Shown here: piece after piece, positions 31,063-42,190 of the stretch
How the letters are laid out: each line of letters begins with the position of its first letter
Position numbering within the stretch: position 1 is the first letter of the stretch
From: Mycobacterium szulgai
GTDB taxonomy: Bacteria; Actinomycetota; Actinomycetes; Mycobacteriales; Mycobacteriaceae
Direction: 5' to 3'
DNA: 64,000 nt
Assembly: GCF_002116635.1 (NCBI RefSeq)
Contig: NZ_LQPW01000007.1
Span: 1 to 64,000 of the forward strand
The notes under the pieces: model-generated
Told to the model about the DNA's origin: nothing
The model's database searches: none
The model's input: only the letters and a program-made list of their open reading frames with translations
Position numbers and translations under genes: made by a program

Positions 31063-32628
31063 GTGGGGAGCGAACACCCAGTCGACGGAATGTCCCGTCG
31101 GCAATTTTTGGCTAAAGCCGCCGCAGCCACCACCGCAGGGGCTTTCATGTCCTTGGCCGGCCCGATTATTGAAAAAGCTTATGGAGCCGGGCCCTGCGGC
31201 GGCCAATTGAGCGACATCGAACACATCGTGTTGTTGATGCAAGAAAACCGTTCTTTCGATCACTACTTCGGCACGATGTCTGCGGTCCGCGGTTTTGACG
31301 ACACCACCCCGCCATTGGTATTCGCGCAACCGGGTTGGAACCCGCAAACACAGACCAACGACCCCGCCGCCTCCACGATCCCCTTCCGCTTCGACACGAC
31401 CCGCGGGCCCCTGGTAGCCGGCGAATGCGTCAACGACCCAGACCACAGCTGGATCGCCATGCACAATTCGTGGAACAACGGCGCCAACAACGGCTGGCTG
31501 CCGGCGCAGGCCGCGAGCAGTACATTGCAGGGCAATACGCCGGTGACGATGGGCTACTACACCCGTCAAGACATCCCGATCCACTACATGCTGGCCGACA
31601 CATTCACGGTGTGCGACAACTATTTCTGTTCGCTGCTGGGCGGAACCACCCCGAACCGTTGCTACTGGATGAGCGCGTGGAACGACCCCGATGGCACCCA
31701 CGGCGGGCCGGTGATCTTGGAGCCCAACATCCAGCCGATGCAGAAATACAGCTGGCGCATCATGCCGGAGAATCTCGAAGACGCCGGCGTCAGCTGGAAG
31801 GTCTATCAGAACAAGCTCCTCGGGCCGCTCAACAACACAGTGGTCGGCTACAACGGACTGGTCAACGACTTCAAGCAGGCCGCCGATCCGCGGTCGAACC
31901 TGGCCCGGTTCGGCATTGCACCGACCTACCCGGTGGACTTCGCGACCGACGTGCGAACCAACCGGCTGCCGAAGGTCTCCTGGGTGCTGCCGGGGTTCCT
32001 GCTCTCGGAGCACCCGGCATTCCCGGTGTCCATCGGCGCGGTCGGGATCGTGGACGTGCTGCGCATCCTGCTGTCGAATCCCCCGCTGTGGGAAAAGACC
32101 GCGGTGATCATCAACTACGACGAAAACGGTGGCTTTTTCGACCACGTCGTACCGCCCACGCCGCCGCCCGGAACTCCCGGCGAATACCTCACCGTGCCTG
32201 ACATCAACGCGGTACCGGGGTCGGGCGGTATCCGCGGTCCGATCGGTCTGGGTTTCCGGGTGCCCTGCATCGTCGTTTCGCCCTACAGCCGCGGCCCATT
32301 GGTGGTCAGCGACACCTTCGACCACACCTCGACGCTGAAATTGATCAGCAAGCGGTTCGGCGTCCCCGTGCCCAACATCAGCGCCTGGCGCGACGCGACG
32401 GTGGGCGACATGACCTCTACGTTCAATTTCGCCTCTCCGCCGAATCCGGCCAAACCCAATTTGGACCACCCGAGGCTGAAGGCTCTTCCCAAGCTTCCGC
32501 AATGCGTGCCCAACGCGATTTTGGGCACCACCACCAAGACGTCAATTCCGTACCGGGTTCCCTACCCTCAGATCATGCCCAACCAGGAAACCGCACCCGC
32601 CCGCGGAAAGCCCAGCGGTATCTGCTGA
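31063..32628 (+). CDS. plcB: Phospholipase C B
   Basis: 521 residues from GTG 31063 with a GAGGAGAGC ribosome site; ATG 31090 is the shorter alternative. Tat signal [14 protein letters not shown]. The diagnostic [19 protein letters not shown] segment and the end RGKPSGIC match PlcB (Rv2350c). Conserved [15 protein letters not shown] and ENGGFFDHV blocks are intact. 163 bp after plcA, with its own upstream module, so probably transcribed independently as well as by read-through. Confidence 0.95.
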   Translation: MGSEHPVDGMSRRQFLAKAAAATTAGAFMSLAGPIIEKAYGAGPCGGQLSDIEHIVLLMQENRSFDHYFGTMSAVRGFDDTTPPLVFAQPGWNPQTQTNDPAASTIPFRFDTTRGPLVAGECVNDPDHSWIAMHNSWNNGANNGWLPAQAASSTLQGNTPVTMGYYTRQDIPIHYMLADTFTVCDNYFCSLLGGTTPNRCYWMSAWNDPDGTHGGPVILEPNIQPMQKYSWRIMPENLEDAGVSWKVYQNKLLGPLNNTVVGYNGLVNDFKQAADPRSNLARFGIAPTYPVDFATDVRTNRLPKVSWVLPGFLLSEHPAFPVSIGAVGIVDVLRILLSNPPLWEKTAVIINYDENGGFFDHVVPPTPPPGTPGEYLTVPDINAVPGSGGIRGPIGLGFRVPCIVVSPYSRGPLVVSDTFDHTSTLKLISKRFGVPVPNISAWRDATVGDMTSTFNFASPPNPAKPNLDHPRLKALPKLPQCVPNAILGTTTKTSIPYRVPYPQIMPNQETAPARGKPSGIC

Positions 32629-32676
32629 ATTCAAAATTATCATTCGCCGTCAATTTGCCGGTAAGAACCCCATGCG

Positions 32677-32733
32677 CGACACGCCGATTGGCGGTTAGCC
32701 GTAAATCGTGTTTGTGACTATACGGTGAGCCGA
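32677..32733 (+). promoter_or_regulatory. plc promoter-like module, copy 3
   Basis: CGACACGCCGATTGGCG ... GACTATACGGTGAGC, same spacing as the other two copies, with one change in each box. Ends about 20 bp upstream of the plcC start. Confidence 0.55.
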
Positions 32734-32754
32734 AATATGCGAGGAGGCACGGTG

Positions 32755-34308
32755 GTGAAAAGCCCATGGCCATTCGCCGGAATGTCACGCCGAGAATTCC
32801 TGGCAAAGGCTACCGGCGCCGGTGCCGCCGCGTTTCTCACCGACTGGGCCGGCCCGGTGATCGAAAAAGCCTATGGAGCCGGCTCCTGCTCCGGGCACCT
32901 GTCCGATATCGAGCATGTCGTGCTGTGCCTGCAGGAGAATAGATCCTTCGACCACTACTTCGGCACGCTGTCGCAGGTCAACGGCTTCGACACCCCTACG
33001 CCGCTGTTTCAGCAGAAGGGCTGGAATCCGCAGACGCAGGCGCTCGACCCGGGCGGAATCACCCTGCCTTACCGCATCGATACGACCAGGGGACCCAACG
33101 GAGTCGGCGAGTGCATCAACGACCCGGACCACCAGTGGATTGCCGCGCACTTGTCGTGGAACAACGGCGGCAACGACGGCTGGCTCGCCGCGCAAGCCAA
33201 GACTCGGTCGGTCGCCAACACCCCCGCGGTGATGGGCTATTACGCGCGCCCAGACATACCGATTCACTATTTGCTGGCCGACACCTTCACGATCTGCGAT
33301 AACTACCACGCGTCCCTGCTCGGCGGGACCATGCCCAACCGGCTCTACTGGATCAGCGCCACGGTCAACCCGGAAGGGGATAAGGGCGGGCCGCAGATAG
33401 TAGAGCCGACGATCCAGCCGAAGTTGACGTTCACCTGGCGCCTGATGCCGGAGAACCTCAGCGACGCCGGCGTCAGCTGGAAGGTCTACAACAGCAAATT
33501 GCTCGGCGGCCTCAATGACACGTCGCTGAGCCGCAACGGGTATGTGGGCAGCTTCAAACAAGCCGGCGACCCGAGGTCAGAGCTGGCTCGCTACGGGATC
33601 GCTCCCACCTATCCAGCCGACTTCGTCCGCGACGTCATCAACAACAGGCTGCCCCAGGTCTCCTGGGTGGTCCCGTTGACGGTCGAGTCCGAACATCCGT
33701 CGTTCCCGATAGCCGTCGGAGCGTGGACGATCGTGAACCTGATCAAGGCGCTGCTGCGCAACCCCGCGGTGTGGGAGAAAACGGCGCTGATCATCGCCTA
33801 TGACGAACACGGCGGCTTTTTCGACCACGTCACACCACCCACGGGGCCGATCGGGACACCGGGGGAATGGATTCCCGACACGGTGGACATCAACAAAGTC
33901 GACGGCTCCGGTGGTATCCGTGGGCCCATCGGGCTGGGCTACCGCGTGCCCTGCTTCATCATCTCGCCCTACAGTCGCGGCGGGCTGATGGCCCATGACC
34001 AGTTCGATCACACGTCGCAGCTGCAATTCATCGGTAAGCGGTTCGGCGTTCCGGTTCCCAACCTGACCCCGTGGCGGGCCAGCGTGACCGGGGATTTGAC
34101 GTCAGCGTTTAATTTCGCCGTTCCGCCCGATCCGTCGCGACCCAATCTGGACCACCCGGTGCGCCAACTGCCCAAGGTGGCTAAGTGTGTGCCCAATGTG
34201 GTGTTGGGCTTTTTGAATGAAGGCTTGCCGTATCGGGTGCCTTATCCCCAGATAATGCCCGCCCAGGAGTCCGCCCCGGTCCGCGGGATTCCGAGCGGCA
34301 TCTGCTGA
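32755..34308 (+). CDS. plcC: Phospholipase C C
   Basis: 517 residues from GTG 32755, 7 nt after GAGGAGG (GTG 32752 is equally possible). Tat signal [14 protein letters not shown]. It shows the PlcC-specific [29 protein letters not shown] and ending RGIPSGIC. The second conserved block reads EHGGFFDHV, with H where PlcA and PlcB have N, as in Rv2349c. Last of the tandem phospholipase C genes. Confidence 0.95.
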   Translation: MKSPWPFAGMSRREFLAKATGAGAAAFLTDWAGPVIEKAYGAGSCSGHLSDIEHVVLCLQENRSFDHYFGTLSQVNGFDTPTPLFQQKGWNPQTQALDPGGITLPYRIDTTRGPNGVGECINDPDHQWIAAHLSWNNGGNDGWLAAQAKTRSVANTPAVMGYYARPDIPIHYLLADTFTICDNYHASLLGGTMPNRLYWISATVNPEGDKGGPQIVEPTIQPKLTFTWRLMPENLSDAGVSWKVYNSKLLGGLNDTSLSRNGYVGSFKQAGDPRSELARYGIAPTYPADFVRDVINNRLPQVSWVVPLTVESEHPSFPIAVGAWTIVNLIKALLRNPAVWEKTALIIAYDEHGGFFDHVTPPTGPIGTPGEWIPDTVDINKVDGSGGIRGPIGLGYRVPCFIISPYSRGGLMAHDQFDHTSQLQFIGKRFGVPVPNLTPWRASVTGDLTSAFNFAVPPDPSRPNLDHPVRQLPKVAKCVPNVVLGFLNEGLPYRVPYPQIMPAQESAPVRGIPSGIC

Positions 34309-34638
34309 CCACGCGTCGGCTCTTGAACACATTGCGCCCCAACCGGTTTCCAGGCGGATTGCCGGTGCGTGTCGCCGGCGCCGGCCGGTGCCGGAGCCCT
34401 TGCCGAGCAAACGCTTGGTTGGGATGGTGCCTCAGTATTGCATCAGCAGGGACCGGCGCGACTGCGTCGGATGGGTTAAGGATCTGGTCATCTTTTTTGA
34501 TCGCGTGTGTACTAAGGGCAGAGAAATTCGGGAATTAGAGATATTGTCCAAAGTGTTGCCTTACGATGCGGAGTGCTCGGTGGTGCGTAGTTGACCATTG
34601 AGCGTTGGTTATCGAGATCGGCACTGGAAGGGGACAGC
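34309..34638. other. Intergenic region after plcC
   Basis: 330 bp of relatively AT-rich sequence in its second half. I see no gene. It should contain the promoter of the Rv2348c homologue. No copy of the plc module is visible here. Confidence 0.5.
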
Positions 34639-34968
34639 GTGCTTTTGCCTCTGGGTCCGCCCTTGCCGCCTGACGCTGTGGCGGCTAAACGGGGTGAGTC
34701 GGGCATGCTCGGCGGGTTGTCGGTACCGCTCAGTTGGGGCGTTGCCGTTCCACCCGACGACTATGACCACTGGGCGAAGGAGTCCGAAGAGGGTACCAAT
34801 GTCGAGCTTGTACCGGGTGCGGTTGATCCCGAACCGGTCGAACAAGACATGGGCGAGTGGGATGAGTGGGCTGCGTGGCGTGAGTGGGAAGCCGAGAACG
34901 CAGAACCTCAGTTCGAAATGCCACGTACTAACAGCGGTGTGGTTCCGCATTCTCCGGCGGCCGGTTAA
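34639..34968 (+). CDS. Rv2348c homologue, small acidic protein
   Basis: 109 residues from GTG 34639 (VLLPLGPPLPPDA...), with GGAAGGGGAC upstream. Conserved N-terminus LGGLSVPLSWGVAVPPDDYDHW, then an acidic tryptophan-rich middle (EWDEWAAWREWEAEN) and the ending PHSPAAG. Function unknown. It lies immediately upstream of esxP-esxO, as in M. tuberculosis, where the product is a T-cell antigen. There is no signal peptide, so ESX-linked export is possible but unproven. Confidence 0.82.
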   Translation: MLLPLGPPLPPDAVAAKRGESGMLGGLSVPLSWGVAVPPDDYDHWAKESEEGTNVELVPGAVDPEPVEQDMGEWDEWAAWREWEAENAEPQFEMPRTNSGVVPHSPAAG

Positions 34969-35066
34969 GAGAGAAGGGGGGAGACGTCGTTGTTTTGCAG
35001 GTGGTCAACGACTCTGGACGTCCCTCGGCCGCTGACCGCAACAGCCAATCTGCACGATGTAATTAA

Positions 35067-35390
<324 letters not shown>

Positions 35391-35428
35391 CGCCACTAGA
35401 CCTTTACAAGCTAAGGAGAACAGGTTCG

Positions 35429-35713
35429 ATGACAATCAACTACCAGTTCGGCGATGTCGACGCTCACGGTGCTCTCATCCGCGCACAGGCTGCGTCGCTC
35501 GAGGCCGAGCACCAGGCCATTGTTCGCGATGTGCTGGCTGCCGGTGACTTCTGGGGTGGCGCCGGTTCGGTGGCGTGCCAGGAGTTCATCACTCAGCTGG
35601 GTCGCAACTTCCAGGTGATCTACGAGCAGGCCAACGCTCACGGCCAGAAGGTTCAGTCCGCCGGCAGCAACATGGCGCAAACTGACAGCGCCGTCGGCTC
35701 CAGCTGGGCCTGA
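35429..35713 (+). CDS. esxO: ESAT-6-like protein EsxO (Mtb9.9 family)
   Basis: 94 residues, orthologue of Rv2346c by position. The protein is identical to EsxY at 26374. ATG 35429 with AAGGAGAA upstream. Probable ESX-5 substrate as a dimer with EsxP. Followed by a GC-rich hairpin. Confidence 0.94.
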   Translation: MTINYQFGDVDAHGALIRAQAASLEAEHQAIVRDVLAAGDFWGGAGSVACQEFITQLGRNFQVIYEQANAHGQKVQSAGSNMAQTDSAVGSSWA

Positions 35714-35730
35714 CAAGTTCGGTTAGCGGC

Positions 35731-35760
35731 GGCGCACCGCTCTGCTAGCGGTGGTGCGCC
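35731..35760 (+). terminator. Hairpin after esxO
   Basis: Arms GGCGCACC and GGTGCGCC pair perfectly, with a short GCT/AGC inner extension, between the convergent esxO and TPM-domain genes. Confidence 0.55.
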
Positions 35761-35874
35761 CGTCCGCACCGGTTGACTGCGCACGACCTGCGCATGGGCA
35801 GCAATAGCTCCCGTGTGCAGGCGTGCGCAGTCCCCATTTCTGGACCAAATTTCTAGACCAATGTCCAAAGCCAC

Positions 35875-37863
35875 TTAGAAGCGGCCGCCGCCACCCATGA
35901 AGCCGCCGCCGGAACCACCGGACGAACCGCCGGACGAACCGCCGAACGAGGTAGGGCTCCAGCCGCCGAATCCGCCTCGCATGCCTCCGCTGAGCAGGTC
36001 GCCGATGATGATCCCGCCGAGCATCGCGCCCAGGTCGTTTCCGCCCCCGCGGCTGGTGTAGGTCTGTTGAGCCGCTTGCACGTCGGCGTTGGCCAGTGAC
36101 TGCGCATTGGCGGCCAGCGTCGACGCCGCGTTGGCATAGCCAATCGCTTCGGTCAGGTTCGTCGATTTCCGTTCTTCCGCCGCGTGCAGCTGCCGCTTAG
36201 CCTCGGCGAGCCGGGTGCGGGCTTCGGGTCCGACGCTGCCGCGGCGGGTGTCGATGTAATCAGACACTGCGCGCACCCGCGACTGTGCGGTGAACAACGC
36301 CTGCTCGAATGAACGGGTCAGCCGATCGGCATCGGCCTTCTCTTGAGCCAATACACTCAGCAGCCGGTTGAGGTCCGCGTCGGCCTTGGTCAGCTCGGCA
36401 AACGCGCTCAGGGGATCGGCGGAGCCGCCCGGAGCGCGCGAGTGGTCCAGGGCCCTGGCCGCCGCATCGCGCGCAGCGACCAGTTCACCGGCATGCGCAG
36501 CGGCGTTGCTCTGATGCAATTGCGCGTTTGCGTTCTTGATGCCCGTCGAAATGTCAGCAACCAGCGACGGCAGCGCGGCAACGGCATGGCGGATGTCGCC
36601 CGCCGCGCTGTCGACCGCATCGAGCAGCGCGCGGGCCTGTCCGAGCGCGGATTCGGCGGCCCGTACCGCATCGACCAGCTGGGCCTGTTGTCCGGCCACC
36701 GCTTGGCCGGCCAGCTCCCGGGCCGCACTGATGTTGCGGTCGGCGAACGCCAGCCGCTCGTTGGCGGTCGTGACATTGCCGGCTACCGACGCTAGTGCCG
36801 CGGACCCGAATTCGGTGCGCAACCCGGCCAGATGCTGTTCGGTCGGGGCGACCCGGGTGGTGAGTTCGACGTACTGCTGGGTCAGCAGGTCGAGTCGGGA
36901 CGGGGCGTTGATCACCAGATCGCGCAGCTTCTCGAACGCTTCGGTCTGAGACTCGAGTGCGCGGTCGGCCTGCGCCGCGGACACGATGACCCGGGTGAGT
37001 AGGTCGCGGCGCTGCTCCGGCGTTTCGGGCACGCTGTCGTCGAGTTGCTGACGAACCGTAAATGCTTGGGAAAGAGCAGCTTTGGCGTTGTTCACCGATT
37101 GGGTGAAAGGCGCGGTCCGCTCGTCTCCGAACTCGTCGATCGCCAGTGCGAGCTCGTTGGTGCTGGTGCGCACCGCGTTGTCGACGTCCACCACCATCGA
37201 TCGCGACAGATCGTCGAGGATATCCAGCGGTAGCGCGGCCAGTGCCCGCGCGTCGGTCGGATCGACTCGTCGCGCAGCGGTCAACGCGTCGGCGCGCCGC
37301 CGCCGCCGGCGCCGGCGCATCACGATCAGCAAGACAATTACGGCCAGAACGATGACGCCGAGCAGGCTCAGCAGCACCAGCGGAGCCGACGAACTGGATG
37401 ACTTGTTCAGGCCGTTGGCCGCCGCAATGGCCGCACCGCTCCAGTCTCCGTTGCGCAGCGCCGGCTCGATCTGGTTGTGCCGCAGGTTGTCGATCTGGCT
37501 CTCGTTAAGGCCTTGCACCCCATTGGATACCAGGAAGGCATAGGCACGATCGGTGGTGGCCACCGCAAGCAGCGCGTCGTAGTTACCCAGATCGCTGGTC
37601 CGCATTGTCCGTTGCGCCCAGTTCACCGCGCTCTGGTCGGAGAAGTTGTCGACGTAGACCACCCAGAGCCGGACCCGGCGGTCGGTGTAGAGCTTGTCGA
37701 TGGCCGACGTGATCGCTGCCCGGCCGGAATCGTTGAGCACGCCCGCGTTGTCGGTGATGTAGCCGGACAGCCGAAACGGTGGTTGCGCCCCGGCGGGCGG
37801 CGCCAGCAGCAACCCGGTAGCGAGGATGGTCAGAATAACGCCGAGCAGGCGGGCAATGCGCAT
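35875..37863 (-). CDS. TPM-domain membrane protein, Rv2345 homologue
   Basis: 662 residues from ATG 37863, where a signal sequence begins (MRIARLLGVILTILATGLLL ... AGAQ); the longer open frame upstream overlaps dgt and is spurious. TPM domain at about 30-165 (ITDNAGVLND ... VRLWVVYVDNFSD), a transmembrane helix near 185 (LVLLSLLGVIVLAVIVLLIV) followed by an arginine-rich stop-transfer (RRRRRRRR), then a long helical, coiled-coil-like region. It ends in a glycine/serine-rich tail (SGGSSGGSGGGFMGGGGRF). TPM domains are linked to photosystem or membrane-protein quality control in other organisms; the role here is unknown. Divergent from dgt. Confidence 0.88.
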   Translation of the reverse strand: MRIARLLGVILTILATGLLLAPPAGAQPPFRLSGYITDNAGVLNDSGRAAITSAIDKLYTDRRVRLWVVYVDNFSDQSAVNWAQRTMRTSDLGNYDALLAVATTDRAYAFLVSNGVQGLNESQIDNLRHNQIEPALRNGDWSGAAIAAANGLNKSSSSSAPLVLLSLLGVIVLAVIVLLIVMRRRRRRRRADALTAARRVDPTDARALAALPLDILDDLSRSMVVDVDNAVRTSTNELALAIDEFGDERTAPFTQSVNNAKAALSQAFTVRQQLDDSVPETPEQRRDLLTRVIVSAAQADRALESQTEAFEKLRDLVINAPSRLDLLTQQYVELTTRVAPTEQHLAGLRTEFGSAALASVAGNVTTANERLAFADRNISAARELAGQAVAGQQAQLVDAVRAAESALGQARALLDAVDSAAGDIRHAVAALPSLVADISTGIKNANAQLHQSNAAAHAGELVAARDAAARALDHSRAPGGSADPLSAFAELTKADADLNRLLSVLAQEKADADRLTRSFEQALFTAQSRVRAVSDYIDTRRGSVGPEARTRLAEAKRQLHAAEERKSTNLTEAIGYANAASTLAANAQSLANADVQAAQQTYTSRGGGNDLGAMLGGIIIGDLLSGGMRGGFGGWSPTSFGGSSGGSSGGSGGGFMGGGGRF

Positions 37864-37925
37864 AGGAGCCAATTTAGTGTGCGCGAGACCTCCGATCCGT
37901 GCTCTCCCTGGCAGACTGTGGATCG

Positions 37926-39212
37926 GTGACCACGAATCAGCAGGACCCCTACGACGACTTCGACCGTGAGCGACGGGTACCCGAAGCGCCGAAGACCGCG
38001 GGCCTGCCGGGCACCGAAGGCCAGCACCGCACCGACTTCGCCCGGGACCGGGCCCGGGTGCTGCACAGCGCAGCGCTTCGCCGGCTGGCTGATAAGACGC
38101 AGGTCGTCGGGCCGCGGGAGGGCGACACTCCGCGTACCCGGCTGACTCATTCGCTGGAAGTGGCCCAGATCGGGCGGGGAATGGCGATCGGACTGGGCTG
38201 CGACCGAGACCTCGTCGAGCTGGGGGGCTTGGCCCACGACATCGGACACCCGCCTTACGGGCACAACGGCGAGCGGGCACTCGATGAAGTGGCGGCCGGC
38301 TTCGGCGGTTTCGAGGGCAATGCGCAGAACTTCCGCATCCTGACCAGCCTTGAGCCCAAAGTCCTTGACCCGCAAGGACGTAGCGCGGGACTCAACCTGA
38401 CCCGGGCGGCCCTGGATGCGGTCACCAAGTACCCGTGGACACGTGGCAACGGGCCGGGGACGGGGCGCAAGTTCGGCTTCTACGAGGAGGACCGGGCCGC
38501 GGCTGACTGGGCCCGCTCGCACGCGCCCGCTGATCGCGCGTGCCTGGAAGCCCAGGTGATGGACTGGGCCGACGATGTCGCGTATTCGGTTCACGACATC
38601 GAGGACGGCGTCGTATCCGAACGCATCGACCTGCGGGTGCTGGCCGACGAGGACGAGGTTGTCTCGCTGGCCAAGCTGGGGGAGAGCGAGTACTCGCGGG
38701 TGCGTGCCGACGACTTCATGGAGGCCGCCCGAAGGTTGTCCGGGCTGCCGGTGGTAGCCGCGGTCGGCAAATACGACGCCACACTGACGGCCGCGGTCGC
38801 GCTCAAAAGGCTGACCAGCGAACTGGTCGGCCGCTTCGCGTCGGCAGCGATCGCAACGACCCGTGCGGTGGCCGGCCCCGGGCCGCTGGTGCGTTACCAG
38901 GCCGATCTGCAGGTGCCCCATCTGGTTCGGGCCGAGGTCGCAGTGCTCAAAATCCTGGCGCTGCAATTCATCATGTCCGACCCCCGGCATCTGGAAACCC
39001 AGTCCCGGCAGCGCGAATGCATCCACCGGGTGGCGCAGTGGCTGCTGGCCGGGGCGCCGCAGACGCTCGACCCGGTCTTTGCCGCGGCGTTCAACACCGC
39101 CGCGGACGACCGCGCCCGGTTGCGGGTGGTCGTCGATCAGATCGCCTCGTATACCGAGGGGCGGCTGGAACGTATCGACGCCGGAACCACCAAAGTCAAC
39201 GGCTCAGACTGA
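37926..39212 (+). CDS. dgt: Deoxyguanosinetriphosphate triphosphohydrolase-like protein
   Basis: 428 residues from GTG 37926 ([12 protein letters not shown]...), aligned with the Rv2344c start. HD-domain phosphohydrolase: RRLADKTQV, the H...HD pair in [10 protein letters not shown] and [12 protein letters not shown], and the downstream [12 protein letters not shown] with the last metal ligand. Hydrolyses dNTPs to deoxynucleosides and triphosphate. 16 bp upstream of dnaG, so a replication-linked operon. Confidence 0.94.
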   Translation: MTTNQQDPYDDFDRERRVPEAPKTAGLPGTEGQHRTDFARDRARVLHSAALRRLADKTQVVGPREGDTPRTRLTHSLEVAQIGRGMAIGLGCDRDLVELGGLAHDIGHPPYGHNGERALDEVAAGFGGFEGNAQNFRILTSLEPKVLDPQGRSAGLNLTRAALDAVTKYPWTRGNGPGTGRKFGFYEEDRAAADWARSHAPADRACLEAQVMDWADDVAYSVHDIEDGVVSERIDLRVLADEDEVVSLAKLGESEYSRVRADDFMEAARRLSGLPVVAAVGKYDATLTAAVALKRLTSELVGRFASAAIATTRAVAGPGPLVRYQADLQVPHLVRAEVAVLKILALQFIMSDPRHLETQSRQRECIHRVAQWLLAGAPQTLDPVFAAAFNTAADDRARLRVVVDQIASYTEGRLERIDAGTTKVNGSD

Positions 39213-39228
39213 GCCCTAGACTAGGCGG

Positions 39229-41166
39229 ATGTCGAGTCCCGGGGGCAGGTCGAGGATCTCCGACCGTGACATCGCCGCCATCCGCGAAGGGGCCCGCATC
39301 GAGGATGTCGTCGGCGACTACGTCCAATTGCGGCGCGCCGGGGCGGACTCACTCAAGGGCCTTTGCCCGTTCCATAACGAGAAGTCGCCGTCGTTTCACG
39401 TGCGGCCCAACCACGGCCACTTCCACTGCTTCGGCTGCGGCGAAGGCGGCGACGTGTATGCGTTCATCCAGAAGATCGAGCACGTCAGCTTCGTCGAGGC
39501 GGTCGAATTATTGGCCGACCGGATCGGCCACACCATCAGCTACACCGGTTCGGCTACCAGCGTGCAGCGTGACCGCGGTAGCCGCAGCCGGCTCATCGCC
39601 GCCAACGCGGCCGCGGCGGCGTTCTACGCCGATGAGCTCGAGTCCGACGAGGCGGGACCGGCCCGCAAGTATTTGACCGAGCGCAATTTCGACGCCGAGG
39701 CCGCCCGTCGGTTCGGCTGCGGGTTTGCTCCCTCCGGCTGGGACAAACTGACAAAACACCTGCAGCGCAAAGGGTTTGAGTTCAAGGAATTGGAAGCCGC
39801 CGGCCTGTCCCGGCAGGGTCGTCGCGGCCCGATGGACAGGTTTCACCGGCGGCTGCTGTGGCCGATCCGCACCTCGGCCGGCGAGGTGATCGGGTTCGGG
39901 GCGCGGCGCCTGTTCGACGACGATCCGATGGAAGCGAAGTACGTCAATACACCAGAGACGCTGCTCTACAAGAAGTCGTCGGTGATGTTCGGCATCGATT
40001 TGGCCAAGCGTGACATCGCCAAGGGGCATCAAGCGGTGGTGGTCGAGGGCTACACCGACGTGATGGCGATGCATCTGGCCGGGGTCACCACCGCGGTCGC
40101 GTCATGCGGCACCGCGTTCGGCGACGAGCACCTGGCGATGCTGCGGCGGCTCATGATGGACGACAGTTTCTTCCGCGGCGAACTGATCTACGTTTTCGAC
40201 GGCGACGCGGCCGGCCGTGCCGCCGCGCTGAAGGCCTTTGACGGCGAGCAGAACCTGGCCGGCCAGTCGTTTGTCGCGGTGGCCCCCGACGGCATGGATC
40301 CCTGCGACCTCAGGCTGAGGTCCGGCGACGGCGCGCTGCGCGACCTGGTGGCACGACGAACCCCGTTGTTCGAGTTCGCCATTCGGTCTGCGCTCGCCGA
40401 AATCGACCTCGACAGCGCCGAGGGCCGGGTGGCCGCGCTGCGCCGCTGTGTACCGATGGTCGGCCAGATCAAGGACCCGACTCTGCGCGACGAGTACGCG
40501 CGCCAGCTGGCCGGCTGGGTGGGTTGGGACGACGTCGCCCAGGTTATCGACCGGGTGCGCGGGGAGGCCAAGAAACCCCGAGGCGGGCCGGTATCGAAGG
40601 CGCCGCGGCGTGCGGCGCAGGATGCCGCTCAGGGGGCCCGGGCCGAACGCGGAGCCGAACCCGGGCCCGCCCGTCCGGATCCGAGAGATCTCACGCTGTG
40701 GCCGCAGCGAGAGGCGCTCAAATCGGCGTTGCAATACCCGGCGCTGGCCGGCCCGGTGTTCGACACCCTGACCGTGGAGAGCTTCACCCACCCGGGGTAT
40801 GCGGCGGTGCGCGCGGCCATCGAAGCGGCGGGCGGTACCTCGACCGGTGTCACCGGCGCCGAGTGGATCGAGGCGGTGCGCCAGCAGACCCAATCCGCTT
40901 TGACCGCGGGCCTGATCAATGAGTTGGGAGTCGAGGCGGTCCAGGTCGAGGACGAGAAACTGCCGCGCTACATCGCCGGGGTGCTGGCCAGGCTGCAGGA
41001 GGTCTGGATGGGCCGGCAGATCGCCGAGGTGAAATCCAAGCTGCAGCGCATGTCGCCGATCGAACAGGGCGACGAGTACCACGCGCTGTTCGGTGATCTG
41101 GTCGCCATGGAGGCCTATCGGCGCAGCCTGTTAGAGCAGGCCAGTGGCGACGATCTGACTGCCTGA
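39229..41166 (+). CDS. dnaG: DNA primase
   Basis: 645 residues, orthologue of Rv2343c. CHC2 zinc finger at about 45-75 (CPFHNEKSPSFHV ... CFGCGEGG), primase core with TOPRIM motifs VVEGYTDV and FDGDAAG, a basic/alanine-rich linker near 450-480, and a C-terminal helicase-interaction domain. Makes RNA primers for replication. ATG 39229 with AGGCGG upstream. Its 3' end faces the Rv2342 homologue. Confidence 0.96.
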   Translation: MSSPGGRSRISDRDIAAIREGARIEDVVGDYVQLRRAGADSLKGLCPFHNEKSPSFHVRPNHGHFHCFGCGEGGDVYAFIQKIEHVSFVEAVELLADRIGHTISYTGSATSVQRDRGSRSRLIAANAAAAAFYADELESDEAGPARKYLTERNFDAEAARRFGCGFAPSGWDKLTKHLQRKGFEFKELEAAGLSRQGRRGPMDRFHRRLLWPIRTSAGEVIGFGARRLFDDDPMEAKYVNTPETLLYKKSSVMFGIDLAKRDIAKGHQAVVVEGYTDVMAMHLAGVTTAVASCGTAFGDEHLAMLRRLMMDDSFFRGELIYVFDGDAAGRAAALKAFDGEQNLAGQSFVAVAPDGMDPCDLRLRSGDGALRDLVARRTPLFEFAIRSALAEIDLDSAEGRVAALRRCVPMVGQIKDPTLRDEYARQLAGWVGWDDVAQVIDRVRGEAKKPRGGPVSKAPRRAAQDAAQGARAERGAEPGPARPDPRDLTLWPQREALKSALQYPALAGPVFDTLTVESFTHPGYAAVRAAIEAAGGTSTGVTGAEWIEAVRQQTQSALTAGLINELGVEAVQVEDEKLPRYIAGVLARLQEVWMGRQIAEVKSKLQRMSPIEQGDEYHALFGDLVAMEAYRRSLLEQASGDDLTA

Positions 41167-41170
41167 GGCC

Positions 41171-41440
41171 TCAGTTTGCGGTGTTGGCCTGCGGCTCGGC
41201 CGCGTGCACGACTGGCCGTTCGATTACAGACGTCTGTTCGTCGATCTCGGTTAGCGTCACAAACCCCGCATCGGGTGAAATCCGGTTCGCGATCTTGCGA
41301 CGCCCGCCTTCGATCATCGATCTGGCTATCGGACTGCTGGTGAGAGCGCGGTACGTGCCGGAGATCTGCTCGTAGCGGCGACGCCCGGCCTTTGTCCCCA
41401 GCACGTAACCCAGCCCAAGCACGGCGACATACCCGATCAA
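41171..41440 (-). CDS. Small membrane-anchored protein, Rv2342 homologue
   Basis: 89 residues, ATG 41440. N-terminal hydrophobic helix (MIGYVAVLGLGYVLGTKAG) followed by basic RRRYEQI and a soluble tail. Conserved in mycobacteria between dnaG and tRNA-Asn. Function unknown. Tail-to-tail with dnaG, 4 bp apart. Confidence 0.8.
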   Translation of the reverse strand: MIGYVAVLGLGYVLGTKAGRRRYEQISGTYRALTSSPIARSMIEGGRRKIANRISPDAGFVTLTEIDEQTSVIERPVVHAAEPQANTAN

Positions 41441-41611
41441 AACGGTCCCCTCCGACTAACAGTGCGGTTGGCTCCATCCTGCCTCATGCGGCGCCGTCGG
41501 GCAGGATCAGGCAGCCTTGGAGTCGCTTCCGGCCGGGCCTAGTTGGGTCTGGCCGTGCCAGTACGCTAGAGTCGTCCCGCGATCTGCGTCAGCGTTCGCA
41601 TGGACTAGCAG

Positions 41612-41684
<73 letters not shown>

Positions 41685-41704
41685 CAGGTATTCGCGCATC
41701 GGCA

Positions 41705-42190
41705 TCACCCAATCTCCCCATTACATCCGGCCCCATCGCATCCGGTCTGGGCGAGCAATAACGCCTGTTGCTCGGCGGCCCGCACGATCGAGCCGGCCGT
41801 CAGAAAAGCGGGTCTGTCGCGGTCTGCGGCGTCCACTGGAAGGTGGGCGGCGCACCGCAGCACCATCACGGCGAGCGCGCTGTAGGTCCCATACGGGACG
41901 ACGAGCAGGTTCGCCCGAGCCTGCCGGCCGGTGAGCGTCATGATGTGCTGACGCTTGTGTTCCCAGCCTCGTGCGTTGAAGTCGGGTGGCCGTTGCAGCG
42001 GCGGCCAATTGACGTTGATCGAGTCGATGTCGCCGAGCAAAGGAGTCAGCACCCCAACGAGTTCGGGAAGTTCATTGGTGATGCGGTCGGCGCGTGGCCA
42101 CCAGGCTCCGTCGATTTCTCGGCCGAGTTCACTTGCCACCGAAAGCCGAATGGGGTCGGTCCGGCGCCGGATTCCGATGGATCGCGTCAT
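41705..42190 (-). CDS. DUF5994-family protein
   Basis: 161 residues from ATG 42190 (MTRSIGIRRRTDP...). The DUF5994 pattern is recognisable: DGAWWPRADRI near residue 28, a central NVNWPPL, then LLVVPYGTYSALAVMVLRCA. Small actinobacterial family of unknown function, often present in several copies. It occupies the place of lppQ/PE_PGRS39/mmpL9 in M. tuberculosis, so this interval differs from the reference order. Confidence 0.7.
   Translation of the reverse strand: MTRSIGIRRRTDPIRLSVASELGREIDGAWWPRADRITNELPELVGVLTPLLGDIDSINVNWPPLQRPPDFNARGWEHKRQHIMTLTGRQARANLLVVPYGTYSALAVMVLRCAAHLPVDAADRDRPAFLTAGSIVRAAEQQALLLAQTGCDGAGCNGEIG

Noticed and set aside
31015..32502. 495-codon frame antisense to plcB
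   Set aside because: Composition rich in Arg, His and Val from reading the complementary strand; the plus strand encodes a full conserved phospholipase.
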